DNA of 64,000 bases. It comes from Luzula sylvatica (Eukaryota; Streptophyta; Magnoliopsida; Poales; Juncaceae). Location of the stretch: contig CAMPEJ010000002.1 of the NCBI GenBank assembly GCA_946800325.1, forward strand, positions 1,302,001 to 1,366,000, in the 5' to 3' direction. Below, piece by piece: positions 13,517 to 26,908 of this stretch. How positions within the stretch are numbered: position 1 is the stretch's first letter; the number at the start of each line of letters is the position of its first letter. The position numbers and the translations under genes were made by a program. The notes under the pieces are model-generated. The model was not told the DNA's origin, searched no databases, and saw only the letters and a program-made list of their open reading frames with translations.

Positions 13517-16368
13517 TGGTGAAATGTTATATGGAAAAAGATACGATTCAAATGATCTCAAAATACGTTATTTGAACTCCCCAAAGCATAAACAAATTGT
13601 TTTGAATCGAAAAACAAACTTTCTTAGTGTTTGTAAATTTTGGTGAAATGTTATGTGGTAAAAGATACGATTCAAATGATCTCAAAATACGTTATTTGAA
13701 CTCCCCAAAGCATAAACAGATTGTTTTGAATCGAAAAACAAACTTTCTTAGTGTTTGTAAATTTTGGTGAAATGTTATGTAGTAAAAGATACGATTCAAA
13801 TGATCTCAAAATACGTCATTTGAACTCCCCAAAGCATAAACAGATTGTTTTGAATCGAAAAACAAACTTTCTTAGTGTTTGTAAATTTTGGTAAAATGTT
13901 ATGTGGTAAAAGATACGATTCAAATGATCTCAAAATACGTTATTTGAACTCCCCAAAGCATAAACAGATTGTTTTGAATCGAAAAACAAACTTTCTTAGT
14001 GTTTGAAAATTTTGGTGAAATGTTATGTGGTAAAAGAAACGATTCAAATGATCTCAAAATACGTTATTTGAACTCCCGAAAGCATAAACATATTGTTTTG
14101 AATCGAAAAACAAACTTTCTTAGTGTTTGTAAATTTTGGTGAAATGTTATGTGGTAAAAGATACGATTCAAATGATCTCAAAATACTTTATTTGAACTCC
14201 CCAAAGCATAAACAGATAGTTTTGAATCGAAAAACAAACTTTCTTAGTGTTTGTAAATTTTGGTGAAATGTTATGTCGTAAAAGATACGATTCAAATGAT
14301 CTCAAAATACGTTATTTGAACTCCCCAAAGCATAAACAGATTGTTTTGAATCGAAAAACAAACTGTCTTAGTGTTTGTAAATTTTGGTGAAATGTTATAT
14401 GGAAAAAGATACGATTCAAATGATCTCAAAATACGTTATTTGAACTCCCGAAAGCATAAACAGATTGTTTTGAATCGAAAAACAAACTTTCTTAGTGTTT
14501 GTAAATTTTGGTGAAATGTTATGTAGTAAAAGATACGATTCAAATGATCTCAAAATACGTCATTTGAACTCCCCAAAGCATAAACAGATTGTTTTGAATC
14601 GAAAAACAAACTTTCTTAGTGTTTGTAAATTTTGGTGAAATGTTATGTGGTAAAAGATACGATTCAAATGATCTCAAAATACGTTATTTGAACTCCCCAA
14701 AGCATAAACAAATTGTTTTGAATCGAAAAACAAACTTTCTTAGTGTTTGTAAATTTTGGTGAAATGTTATGTAGTAAAAGATACGATTCAAATGATCTCA
14801 AAATACGTTATTTGAACTCCCCAAAGCATAAACAGATTGTTTTGAATCGAAAAACAAACTTTCTTAGTGTTTGTAAATTTTGGTGAAATGTTATGTGGTA
14901 AAAGATACGATTCAAATGATCTCAAAATACGTTATTTCAACTCCCCAAAGCATAAACAGATTGTTTTGAATCGAAAAACAAACTTTCTTAGTGTTTGTAA
15001 ATTTTGGTGAAATGTTATGTAGTAAAAGATACGATTCAAATGATCTCAAAATACGTTATTTGAACTCCCCAAAGCATAAACAGATTGTTTTGAATCGAAA
15101 AACAAACTTTCTTAGTGTTTGTAAATTTTGGTAAAATGTTATGTGGTAAAAGATACGATTCAAATGATCTCAAAATACGTTATTTGAACTCCCCAAAGCA
15201 TAAACAGATTGTTTTGAATCGAAAAACAAACTTTCTTAGTGTTTGTAAATTTTGGTGAAATGTTATGTGGTAAAAGATACGATTCAAATGATCTCAAAAT
15301 ACGTTATTTGAACTCCCCAAAACATAAACAAATTGTTTTGAATCGAAAAACAAACTTTCTTAGTGTTTGTAAATTTTGGTAAAATGTTATGTGGTAAAAG
15401 ATACGATTCAAATGATCTCAAAATACGTTATTTGAACTCCCCAAAGCATAAACAGATTGTTTTGAATCGAAAAACAAACTTTCTTAGTGTTTGAAAATTT
15501 TGGTGAAATGTTATGTGGTAAAAGATACGATTCAAATGATCTCAAAATACGTTATTTGAACTCCCGAAAGCATAAACAGATTGTTTTGAATCGAAAAACA
15601 AACTTTCTTAGTGTTTGTAAATTTTGGTGAAATGTTATGTGGTAAAAGATACGATTCAAATGATCTCAAAATACGTTATTTGAACTCCCCAAAGCATAAA
15701 CAGATTGTTTTGAATCGAAAAACAAACTTTCTTAGTGTTTGTAAATTTTGGTGAAATGTTATGTCGTAAAAGATACGATTCAAATGATCTCAAAATACGT
15801 TATTTGAACTCCCCAAAGCATAAACAGATTGTTTTGAATCGAAAAACAAACTTTCTTAGTGTTTGAAAATTTTGGTGAAATGTTATGTGGTAAAAGAAAC
15901 GATTCAAATGATCTCAAAATACGTTATTTGAACTCCCGAAAGCATAAACAGATTGTTTTGAATCGAAAAACAAACTTTCTTAGTGTTTGTAAATTTTGGT
16001 GAAATGTTATGTGGTAAAAGATACGATTCAAATGATCTCAAAATACGTTATTTGAACTCCCCAAAGCATAAACAGATAGTTTTGAATCGAAAAACAAACT
16101 TTCTTAGTGTTTGTAAATTTTGGTGAAATGTTATGTCGTAAAAGATACGATTCAAATGATCTCAAAATACGTTATTTGAACTCCCCAAAGCATAAACAGA
16201 TTGTTTTGAATCGAAAAACAAACTGTCTTAGTGTTTGTAAATTTTGGTGAAATGTTATATGGAAAAAGATACGATTCAAATGATCTCAAAATACGTTATT
16301 TGAACTCCCCAAAGCATAAACAGATTGTTTTGAATCGAAAAACAAACTTTCTTAGCGTTTGTAAATTT
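13517..16368 (+). repeat. Second copy of the 23-monomer higher-order block
   Basis: This is the partner of 8433-11284 at 5084 bp. The following monomer (16369, GTAG with GTCATTTG) no longer agrees with its counterpart at 11285 (GTGG with TTCAAC), which fixes the right boundary of the duplication. Confidence 0.8.
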
Positions 16369-18104
16369 TGGTGAAATGTTATGTAGTAAAAGATACGATT
16401 CAAATGATCTCAAAATACGTCATTTGAACTCCCCAAAGCATAAACAGATTGTTTTGAATCGAAAAACAAACTTTCTTAGTGTTTGTAAATTTTGGTGAAA
16501 TTATATGTCGTAAAAGATACGATTCAAATGATCTCAAAATACGTTATTTGAACTCCCCAAAGCATAAACAGATTGTTTTGAATCGAAAAACAAACTGTCT
16601 TAGTGTTTGTAAATTTTGGTGAAATGTTATGTAGTAAAAGATACGATTCAAATGATCTCAAAATACGTTATTTGAACTCCCCAAAGCATAAACAGATTGT
16701 TTTGAATCGAAAAACAAACTTTCTTAGTGTTTGTAAATTTTGGTGAAATGTTATGTGGTAAAAGATACGATTCAAATGATCTCAAAATACGTTATTTCAA
16801 CTCCCCAAAGCATAAACAGATTGTTTTGAATCGAAAAACAAACTTTCTTAGTGTTTGTAAATTTTGGTGAAATGTTATGTAGTAAAAGATACGATTCAAA
16901 TGATCTCAAAATACGTTATTTGAACTCCCCAAAGCATAAACAGATTGTTTTGAATCGAAAAACAAACTTTCTTAGTGTTTGTAAATTTTGGTAAAATGTT
17001 ATGTGGTAAAAGATACGATTCAAATGATCTCAAAATACGTTATTTGAACTCCCCAAAGCATAAACAGATTGTTTTGAATCGAAAAACAAACTGTCTTAGT
17101 GTTTGTAAATTTTGGTGAAATGTTATGTAGTAAAAGATACGATTCAAATGATCTCAAAATACGTTATTTGAACTCCCCAAAGCATAAACAGATTGTTTTG
17201 AATCGAAAAACAAACTTTCTTAGTGTTTGTAAATTTTGGTGAAATGTTATGTGGTAAAAGATACGATTCAAATGATCTCAAAATACGTTATTTCAACTCC
17301 CCAAAGCATAAACAGATTGTTTTGAATCGAAAAACAAACTTTCTTAGTGTTTGTAAATTTTTGTGAAATGTTATGTGGTAAAAGATACGATTCCAATGAT
17401 CTCAAAATAAGTTATTTGAACTCCCCAAAGCATAAACAGATTGTTTTGAATCGAAAAACAAACTTTCTTAGTGTTTGAAAATTTTGGTGAAATGTTATGT
17501 GGTAAAAGATACGATTCAAATGATCTCAAAATACGTTATTTGAACTCCCCAAAGCATAAACAGATTGTTTTGAATCGAAAAACAAACTTTCTTAGTGTTT
17601 GTAAATTTTGGTGAAATGTTATGTGGTAAAAGATACGATTCAAATGATCTCAAAATACGTTATTTGAACTCCCCAAAGCATAAACAGATTGTTTTGAATC
17701 GAAAAACAAACTTTCTTAGTGTTTGTAAATTTTGGTGAAATGTTATGTGGTAAAAGATACGATTCAAATGATCTCAAAATACGTTATTTGAACTCCCCAA
17801 AGCATAAACAGATTGTTTTGAATCGAAAAACAAACTTTCTTAGTGTTTGTAAATTTTGGTGAAATGTTATGTGGTAAAAGAAACGATTCAAATGATCTCA
17901 AAATACGTTATTTGAACTCCCCAAAGCATAAACAAATTGTTTTGAATCGAAAAACAAACTGTCTTAGTGTTTGTAAATTTTGGTGAAATGTTATATGGAA
18001 AAAGATACGATTCAAATGATCTCAAAATACGTTATTTGAACTCCCCAAAGCATAAACAGATTGTTTTGAATCGAAAAACAAACTTTCTTAGTGTTTGAAA
18101 ATTT

Positions 18105-21100
18105 TGGTGAAATGTTATGTGGTAAAAGATACGATTCAAATGATCTCAAAATACGTTATTTGAACTCCCCAAAGCATAAACAGATTGTTTTGAATCGAAA
18201 AACAAACTTTCTTAGTGTTTGTAAATTTTGGTGAAATGTAATGTTGTAAAAGATACGATTCAAATGATCTCAAAATACGTTATTTGAACTCCCCAAAGCA
18301 TAAACAGATTGTTTTGAATCGAAAAACAAACTTTCTTAGTGTTTGTAAATTTTGGTGAAATGTTATGTAGTAAAAGATACGATTCAAATGATCTCAAAAT
18401 ACGTCATTTGAACTCCCCAAAGCATAAACAGATTGTTTTGAATCGAAAAACAAACTTTCTTAGTGTTTGTAAATTTTGGTAAAATGTTATGTGGTAAAAG
18501 ATACGATTCAAATGATCTCAAAATACGTTATTTGAACTCCCGAAAGCATAAACAGATTGTTTTGAATCGAAAAACAAACTTTCTTAGTGTTTGAAAATTT
18601 TGGTAAAATGTTATGTGGTAAAAGATACGATTCAAATGATCTCAAAATACGTTATTTGAACTCCCCAAAGCATAAACAGATTGTTTTGAATCGAAAATCA
18701 AACTTTCTTAGTGTTTGAAAATTTTGGTGAAATGTTATGTGGTAAAAGAAACGATTCAAATGATCTCAAAATACGTTATTTGAACTCCCGAAAGCATAAA
18801 CAGATTGTTTTGAATCGAAAAACAAACTTTCTTAGTGTTTGAAAATTTTGGTGAAATGTTATGTGGTAAAAGAAACGATTCAAATGATCTCAAAATACGT
18901 TATTTGAACTCCCCAAAGCATAAACAAATTGTTTTGAATCGAAAAACAAACTGTCTTAGTGTTTGTAAATTTTGGTGAAATGTTATATGGAAAAAGATAC
19001 GATTCAAATGATCTCAAAATACGTTATTTGAACTCCCCAAAGCATAAACGGATTGTTTTGAATCGAAAAACAAACTTTCTTAGTGTTTGTAAATTTTGGT
19101 GAAATGTTATGTGGTAAAAGAAACGATTCAAATGATCTCAAAATACGTTATTTGAACTCCCGAAAGCATAAACAGATTGTTTTGAATCGAAAAACAAACT
19201 TTCTTAGTGTTTGAAAATTTTGGTAAAATGTTATGTGGTAAAAGATACGATTCAAATGATCTCAAAATACGTTATTTGAACTCCCCAAAGCATAAACAGA
19301 TTGTTTTGAATCGAAAATCAAACTTTCTTAGTGTTTGAAAATTTTGGTGAAATGTTATGTGGTAAAAGAAACGATTCAAATGATCTCAAAATACGTTATT
19401 TGAACTCCCGAAAGCATAAACAGATTGTTTTGAATCGAAAAACAAACTTTCTTAGTGTTTGAAAATTTTGGTGAAATGTTATGTGGTAAAAGAAACGATT
19501 CAAATGATCTCAAAATACGTTATTTGAACTCCCCAAAGCATAAACAAATTGTTTTGAATCGAAAAACAAGCTGTCTTAGTGTTTGTAAATTTTGGTGAAA
19601 TGTTATATGGAAAAAGATACGATTCAAATGATCTCAAAATACGTTATTTGAACTCCCCAAAGCATAAACGGATTGTTTTGAATCGAAAAACAAACTTTCT
19701 TAGTGTTTGAAAATTTTGGTGAAATGTTATGTGGTAAAAGAAACGATTCAAATGATCTCAAAATACGTTATTTGAACTCCCGAAAGCATAAACAGATTGT
19801 TTTGAATCGAAAAACAAACTTTCTTAGTGTTTGTAAATTTTGGTGAAATGTTATATGGAAAAAGATACGATTCAAATGATCTCAAAATACGTTATTTGAA
19901 CTCCCCAAAGCATAAACAGATTGTTTTGAATCGAAAAACAAACTTTCTTAGTGTTTGTAAATTTTGGTGAAATGTTATGTAGTAAAAGATACGATTCAAA
20001 TGATCTCAAAATACGTCATTTGAACTCCCCAAAGCATAAACAGATTGTTTCGAATCGAAAAACAAACTGTCTTAGTGTTTGTAAATTTTGGTGAAATGTT
20101 ATATGGAAAAAGATACGATTCAAATGATCTCAAAATACGTTATTTGAACTCCCCAAAGCATAAACAGATTGTTTTGAATCGAAAAACAAACTTTCTTAGT
20201 GTTTGTAAATTTTGGTAAAATGTTATGTGGTAAAAGATACGATTCAAATGATCTCAAAATACGTTATTTCAACTCCCCAAAGCATAAACAGATTGTTTTG
20301 AATCGAAAAACAAACTTTCTTAGTGTTTGTAAATTTTGGTGAAATGTTATGTGGTAAAAAATACGATCCAAATGATCTCAAAATACGTTATTTGAACTCC
20401 CCAAAGCATAAACAGATTGTTTTGAATCGAAAAACAAACTTTCTTAGTGTTTGTATATTTTGGTGAAATGTTATGTGGTAAAAGATACGATTCGAATGAT
20501 CTCAAAATACGTTATTTGAACTCCCCAAAGCATAAACAGATTGTTTTGAATCGAAAAACAAACTTTCTTAGTGTTTGTAAATTTTGGTAAAATGTTATGT
20601 GGTAAAAGATACGATTCAAATGATCTCAAAATACATTATTTCAACTCCCCAAAGCATAAACAGATTGTTTTGAATCGAAAAACAAACTTTCTTTGTGTTT
20701 GAAAATTTTGGTGAAATGTTATGTGGTAAAAGATACGATTCAAATGATCTCAAAATACGTTATTTGAACTCCCCAAAGCATAAACAGATTGTTTTGAATC
20801 GAAAAACAAACTTTCTTAGTGTTTGTAAATTTTGGTGAAATGTTATGTGGTAAAAGATACGATTCAAATGATCTCAAAATACGTTATTTGAACTCCCCAA
20901 AGCATAAACAGATTGTTTTGAATCGAAAAACAAACTTTCTTAGTGTTTGTAAATTTTGTTGAAATGTTATGTGGTAAAAGATACGATTCAAATGATCTCA
21001 AAATACGTCATTTGAACTCCCCAAAGCATAAACAGATTGTTTTGAATGGAAAAACAAACTTTCTTAGTGTTTGTAAATTTTGGTAAAATGTTATGTGGTA

Positions 21101-21452
21101 AAAGATACGATTCAAATGATCTCAAAATACGTTATTTGAACTCCCCAAAGCATAAACAGATTGTTTTGAATCGAAAAACAAACTTTCTTAGTGTTTGTAA
21201 ATTTTGGTGAAATGTTATGTGGTAAAAGATACGATTCAAATGATCTCAAAATACGTTATTTGAACTCCCGAAAGCATAAACAGATTGTTTTGAATCGAAA
21301 AACAAACTTTCTTAGTGTTTGTAAATTTTGGTGAAATGTTATGTGGTAAAAGATACGATTCAAATGATCTCAAAATACGTTATTTGAACTCCCCAAAGCA
21401 TAAACAGATTGTTTTGAATCGAAAAACAAACTTTCTTAGTGTTTGTAAATTT
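18105..21452 (+). repeat. Higher-order block of 27 monomers, copied at 23561-26908
   Basis: About 27 monomers recur at a 5456-bp (44-monomer) offset. The six GAAACG monomers at 18725, 18849, 19097, 19345, 19469 and 19717 reappear at 24181, 24305, 24553, 24801, 24925 and 25173. TCGAAAATCA at 18691 matches 24147. GATCCAAATG preceded by GTAAAAAATAC at 20365 matches 25821. TTGAATGGAAAAAC at 21047 matches 26503. Confidence 0.87.
18601..19840 (+). repeat. Five-monomer (620-bp) tandem higher-order repeat, two copies
   Basis: Monomers 18601-19220 are repeated at 19221-19840. The order is GGTAAAATG with TCGAAAATCA, GAAACG with CCCGAAAG, GAAACG with ACAAATTG and CTGTC, TATGGAAAAAG with ACGGATTG, then GAAACG with CCCGAAAG. 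The same doubled cassette occurs at 24057-25296 as part of the 44-monomer duplication, so the 5-monomer doubling came before the 44-monomer copying. Confidence 0.85.
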
Positions 21453-21576
21453 TGGTGAAATGTTATGTCGTAAAAGATACGATTCAAATGATCTCAAAAT
21501 ACGTTATTTGAACTCCCCAAAGCATAAACAGATTGTTTTGAATCGAAAAACAAACTTTCTTAGTGTTTGTCAATTT

Positions 21577-23064
21577 TGGTAAAATGTTATGTGGTAAAAG
21601 ATACGATTCAAATGATCTCAAAATACGTTATTTCAACTCCCCAAAGCATAAACAGATTGTTTTGAATCGAAAAACAAACTTTCTTAGTGTTTGAAAATTT
21701 TGGTGAAATGTTATGTGGTAAAAGATACGATTCAAATGATCTCAAAATACGTTATTTGAACTCCCCAAAGCATAAACAGATTGTTTTGAATCGAAAAACA
21801 AACTTTCTTAGTGTTTGTAAATTTTGGTGAAATGTAATGTAGTAAAAGATACGATTCAAATGATCTCAAAATACGTTATTTGAACTCCCCAAAGCATAAA
21901 CAGATTGTTTTGAATCGAAAAACAAACTTTCTTAGTGTTTGAAAATTTTGGTGAAATGTTATATGGTAAAAGAAACGATTCAAATGATCTCAAAATACGT
22001 TATTTGAACTCACGAAAGCATAAACAGATTGTTTTGAATCGAAAAACAAACTTTCTTAGTGTTTGTAAATTTTGGTAAAATGTTATGTGGTAAAAGATAC
22101 GATTCAAATGATCTCAAAATACGTCATTTGAACTCCCCAAAGCATAAACAGATTGTTTTGAATCGAAAAACAAACTTTCTTAGTGTTTGAAAATTTTGGT
22201 GAAATGTTATGTGGTCAAAGATACGATTCAAATGATCTCAAAATACGTTATTTGAACTCCCCAAAGCATAAACAGATTGTTTTGAATCGAAAAACAAACT
22301 TTCTTAGTGTTTGTCAATTTTGGTAAAATGTTATGTGGTAAAAGATACGATTCAAATGATCTCAAAATACGTTATTTCAACTCCCCAAAGCATAAACAGA
22401 TTGTTTTGAATCGAAAAACAAACTTTCTTAGTGTTTGAAAATTTTGGTGAAATGTTATGTGGTAAAAGATACGATTCAAATGATCTCAAAATACGTTATT
22501 TGAACTCCCCAAAGCATAAACAGATTGTTTTGAATCGAAAAACAAACTTTCTTAGTGTTTGTAAATTTTGGTGAAATGTAATGTAGTAAAAGATACGATT
22601 CAAATGATCTCAAAATACGTTATTTGAACTCCCCAAAGCATAAACAGATTGTTTTGAATCGAAAAACAAACTTTCTTAGTGTTTGAAAATTTTGGTGAAA
22701 TGTTATGTGGTAAAAGAAACGATTCAAATGATCTCAAAATACGTTATTTGAACTCCCGAAAGCATAAACAGATTGTTTTGAATCGAAAAACAAACTTTCT
22801 TAGTGTTTGTAAATTTTGGTAAAATGTTATGTGGTAAAAGATACGATTCAAATGATCTCAAAATACGTCATTTGAACTCCCCAAAGCATAAACAGATTGT
22901 TTTGAATCGAAAAACAAACTTTCTTAGTGTTTGAAAATTTTGGTGAAATGTTATGTGGTAAAAGATACGATTCAAATGATCTCAAAATACGTTATTTGAA
23001 CTCCCCAAAGCATAAACAGATTGTTTTGAATAGAAAAACAAACTTTCTTAGTGTTTGTAAATTT
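21577..23064 (+). repeat. Six-monomer (744-bp) tandem higher-order repeat, two copies
   Basis: Monomers 21577-22320 are repeated at 22321-23064. Markers are GTCAATTTTGGTAAAATG near 21568 and 22312, GAAATGTAATGTAG near 21831 and 22575, GAAACG monomers at 21949 and 22693, and GTCATTTG in the fifth monomer. The GAAATGTAATG variant appears once more at 23065. The region lies between the two copies of the 44-monomer block. Confidence 0.8.
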
Positions 23065-23560
23065 TGGTGAAATGTAATGTAGTAAAAGATACGATTCAAA
23101 TGATCTCAAAATACGTTATTTGAACTCCCCAAAGCATAAACAGATTGTTTTGAATCGAAAAACAAACTTTCTTAGTGTTTGTAAATTTTGGTGAAATGTT
23201 ATGTGGTAAAAGATACGATTCAAATGATCTCAAAATACGTCATTTGAACTCCCCAAAGCATAAACAGATTGTTTTGAATCGAAAAACAAACTTTCTTAGT
23301 GTTTGTAAATTTTGGTGAAATGTTATGTAGTAAAAGATACGATTCAAATGATCTCAAAATACGTTATTTGAACTCCCCAAAGCATAAACAGATTGTTTTG
23401 AATCGAAAAACAAACTTTCTTAGTGTTTGTAAATTTTGCTAAAATGTTATGTGGTAAAAGATACGCTTCAAATGATCTCAAAATACGTTATTTGAACTCC
23501 CCAAAGCATAAACAGATTGTTTTGAATCGAAAAACAAACTTTCTTAGTGTTTGAAAATTT

Positions 23561-26500
23561 TGGTGAAATGTTATGTGGTAAAAGATACGATTCAAATGAT
23601 CTCAAAATACGTTATTTGAACTCCCCAAAGCATAAACAGATTGTTTTGAATCGAAAAACAAACTTTCTTAGTGTTTGTAAATTTTGGTGAAATGTAATGT
23701 GGTAAAAGATACGATTCAAATGATCTCAAAATACGTTAGTTGAACTCCCCAAAGCATAAACAGATTGTTTTGAATCGAAAAACAAACTTTCTTAGTGTTT
23801 GTAAATTTTGGTGAAATGTTATGTAGTAAAAGATACGATTCAAATGATCTCAAAATACGTCATTTGAACTCCCCAAAGCATAAACAGATTGTTTTGAATC
23901 GAAAAACAAACTTTCTTAGTGTTTGTAAATTTTGGTAAAATGTTATGTGGTAAAAGATACGATTCAAATGATCTCAAAATACGTTATTTGAACTCCCGAA
24001 AGCATAAACAGATTGTTTTGAATCGAAAAACAAACTTTCTTAGTGTTTGAAAATTTTGGTAAAATGTTATGTGGTAAAAGATACGATTCAAATGATCTCA
24101 AAATACGTTATTTGAACTCCCCAAAGCATAAACAGATTGTTTTGAATCGAAAATCAAACTTTCTTAGTGTTTGAAAATTTTGGTGAAATGTTATGTGGTA
24201 AAAGAAACGATTCAAATGATCTCAAAATACGTTATTTGAACTCCCGAAAGCATAAACAGATTGTTTTGAATCGAAAAACAAACTTTCTTAGTGTTTGAAA
24301 ATTTTGGTGAAATGTTATGTGGTAAAAGAAACGATTCAAATGATCTCAAAATACGTTATTTGAACTCCCCAAAGCATAAACAAATTGTTTTGAATCGAAA
24401 AACAAACTGTCTTAGTGTTTGTAAATTTTGGTGAAATGTTATATGGAAAAAGATACGATTCAAATGATCTCAAAATACGTTATTTGAACTCCCCAAAGCA
24501 TAAACGGATTGTTTTGAATCGAAAAACAAACTTTCTTAGTGTTTGTAAATTTTGGTGAAATGTTATGTGGTAAAAGAAACGATTCAAATGATCTCAAAAT
24601 ACGTTATTTGAACTCCCGAAAGCATAAACAGATTGTTTTGAATCGAAAAACAAACTTTCTTAGTGTTTGAAAATTTTGGTAAAATGTTATGTGGTAAAAG
24701 ATACGATTCAAATGATCTCAAAATACGTTATTTGAACTCCCCAAAGCATAAACAGATTGTTTTGAATCGAAAATCAAACTTTCTTAGTGTTTGAAAATTT
24801 TGGTGAAATGTTATGTGGTAAAAGAAACGATTCAAATGATCTCAAAATACGTTATTTGAACTCCCGAAAGCATAAACAGATTGTTTTGAATCGAAAAACA
24901 AACTTTCTTAGTGTTTGAAAATTTTGGTGAAATGTTATGTGGTAAAAGAAACGATTCAAATGATCTCAAAATACGTTATTTGAACTCCCCAAAGCATAAA
25001 CAAATTGTTTTGAATCGAAAAACAAACTGTCTTAGTGTTTGTAAATTTTGGTGAAATGTTATATGGAAAAAGATACGATTCAAATGATCTCAAAATACGT
25101 TATTTGAACTCCCCAAAGCATAAACGGATTGTTTTGAATCGAAGAACAAACTTTCGTAGTGTTTGAAAATTTTGGTGAAATGTTATGTGGTAAAAGAAAC
25201 GATTCAAATGATCTCAAAATACGTTATTTGAACTCCCGAAAGCATAAACAGATTGTTTTGAATCGAAAAACAATCTTTCTTAGTGTTTGTAAATTTTGGT
25301 GAAATGTTATATGGAAAAAGATACGATTCAAATGATCTCAAAATACGTTATTTGAACTCCCCAAAGCATAAACAGATTGTTTTGAATCGAAAAACAAACT
25401 TTCTTAGTGTTTGTAAATTTTGGTGAAATGTTATGTAGTAAAAGATACGATTCAAATGATCTCAAAATACGTCATTTGAACTCCCCAAAGCATAAACAGA
25501 TTGTTTTGAATCGAAAAACAAACTGTCTTAGTGTTTGTAAATTTTGGTGAAATGTTATATGGAAAAAGATACGATTCAAATGATCTCAAAATACGTTATT
25601 TGAACTCCCCAAAGCATAAACAGATTGTTTTGAATCGAAAAACAAACTTTCTTAGTGTTTGTAAATTTTGGTAAAATGTTATGTGGTAAAAGACACGATT
25701 CAAATGATCTCAAAATACGTTATTTCAACTCCCCAAAGCATAAACAGATTGTTTTGAATCGAAAAACAAACTTTCTTAGTGTTTGTAAATTTTGGTGAAA
25801 TGTTATGTGGTAAAAAATACGATCCAAATGATCTCAAAATACGTTATTTGAACTCCCCAAAGCATAAACAGATTGTTTTGAATCGAAAAACAAACTTTCT
25901 TAGTGTTTGTAAATTTTGGTGAAATGTTATGTGGTAAAAGATACGATTCGAATGATCTCAAAATACGTTATTTGAACTCCCCAAAGCATAAACAGATTGT
26001 TTTGAATCGAAAAACAAACTTTCTTAGTGTTTGCAAATTTTGGTAAAATGTTATGTGGTAAAAGATACGATTCCAATGATCTCAAAATACGTTATTTCAA
26101 CTCCCCAAAGCATAAACAGATTGTTTTGAATCGAAAAACAAACTTTCTTAGTGTTTGAAAATTTTGGTGAAATGTTATGTGGTAAAAGATACGATTCAAA
26201 TGATCTCAAAATACGTTATTTGAACTCCCCAAAGCATAAACAGATTGTTTTGAATCGAAAAACAAACTTTCTTAGTGTTTGTAAATTTTGGTGAAATGTT
26301 ATGTGGTAAAAGATACGATTCAAATGATCTCAAAATACGTTATTTGAACTCCCCAAAGCATAAACAGATTGTTTTGAATCGAAAAACAAACTTTCTTAGT
26401 GTTTGTAAATTTTGGTGAAATGTTATGTGGTAAAAGATACGATTCAAATGATCTCCAAATACGTCATTTGAACTCCCCAAAGCATAAACAGATTGTTTTG

Positions 26501-26908
26501 AATGGAAAAACAAACTTTCTTAGTGTTTGTAAATTTTGGTAAAATGTTATGTGGTAAAAGATACGATTCAAATGATCTCAAAATACGTTGTTTGAACTCC
26601 CCAAAGCATAAACAGATTGTTTTGAATCGAAAAACAAACTTTCTTAGTGTTTGAAAATTTTGGTGAAATGTTATGTGGTAAAAGATACGACTCAAATGAT
26701 CTCAAAATACGTTATTTGAACTCCCGAAAGCATAAACAGATTGTTTTGAATCGAAAAACAAACTTTCTTAGTGTTTGTAAATTTTGGTGAAATGTTATGT
26801 GGTAAAAGATACGATTCAAATGATCTCAAAATACGTTATTTGAACTCCCCAAAGCATAAACAGATTGTTTTGAATCGAAAAACATTCTTAGTGTTTGTAA
26901 ATTTTGGT
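23561..26908 (+). repeat. Second copy of the 27-monomer higher-order block
   Basis: This is the partner of 18105-21452 at 5456 bp. Private differences include GAAGAACAAACTTTCG near 25141, AACAATCTTTC near 25271, and CTCCAAATACGTC near 26452. The 4-bp deletion near 26881 falls at its right end. Confidence 0.82.

Larger units (their letters stand above)
1..26880 (+). repeat. Left satellite domain with invariant 124-bp monomer length
   Basis: Monomer starts checked at 373, 1861, 4217, 4837, 6201, 8929, 10789, 14013, 18725, 22693, 25173 and 26785 all equal 1+124k, up to k=216. Variation in this domain is therefore by substitution, with no net indel. The first length change is the AAACATTC variant near 26881, a 4-bp deletion. 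The domain contains the 11-, 35-, 41-, 44-, 6- and 5-monomer higher-order repeats listed separately. Confidence 0.9.

Noticed and set aside
16497..16515. TTATATGTCG variant as a possible insertion junction
   Set aside because: The monomer remains 124 bp and both sides are normal satellite, so it is a substitution variant.
26444..26695. 83-residue minus-strand open frame spanning two satellite monomers, also at 28921, 32021, 38470, 46161 and 48890
   Set aside because: It is a by-product of the repeat. 124 is not a multiple of 3, so the frame changes with each monomer. The copies occur only where the same HOR block (TTGAATGGAAAAAC, ACGTTGTTTG) was duplicated, and no upstream gene signals exist.
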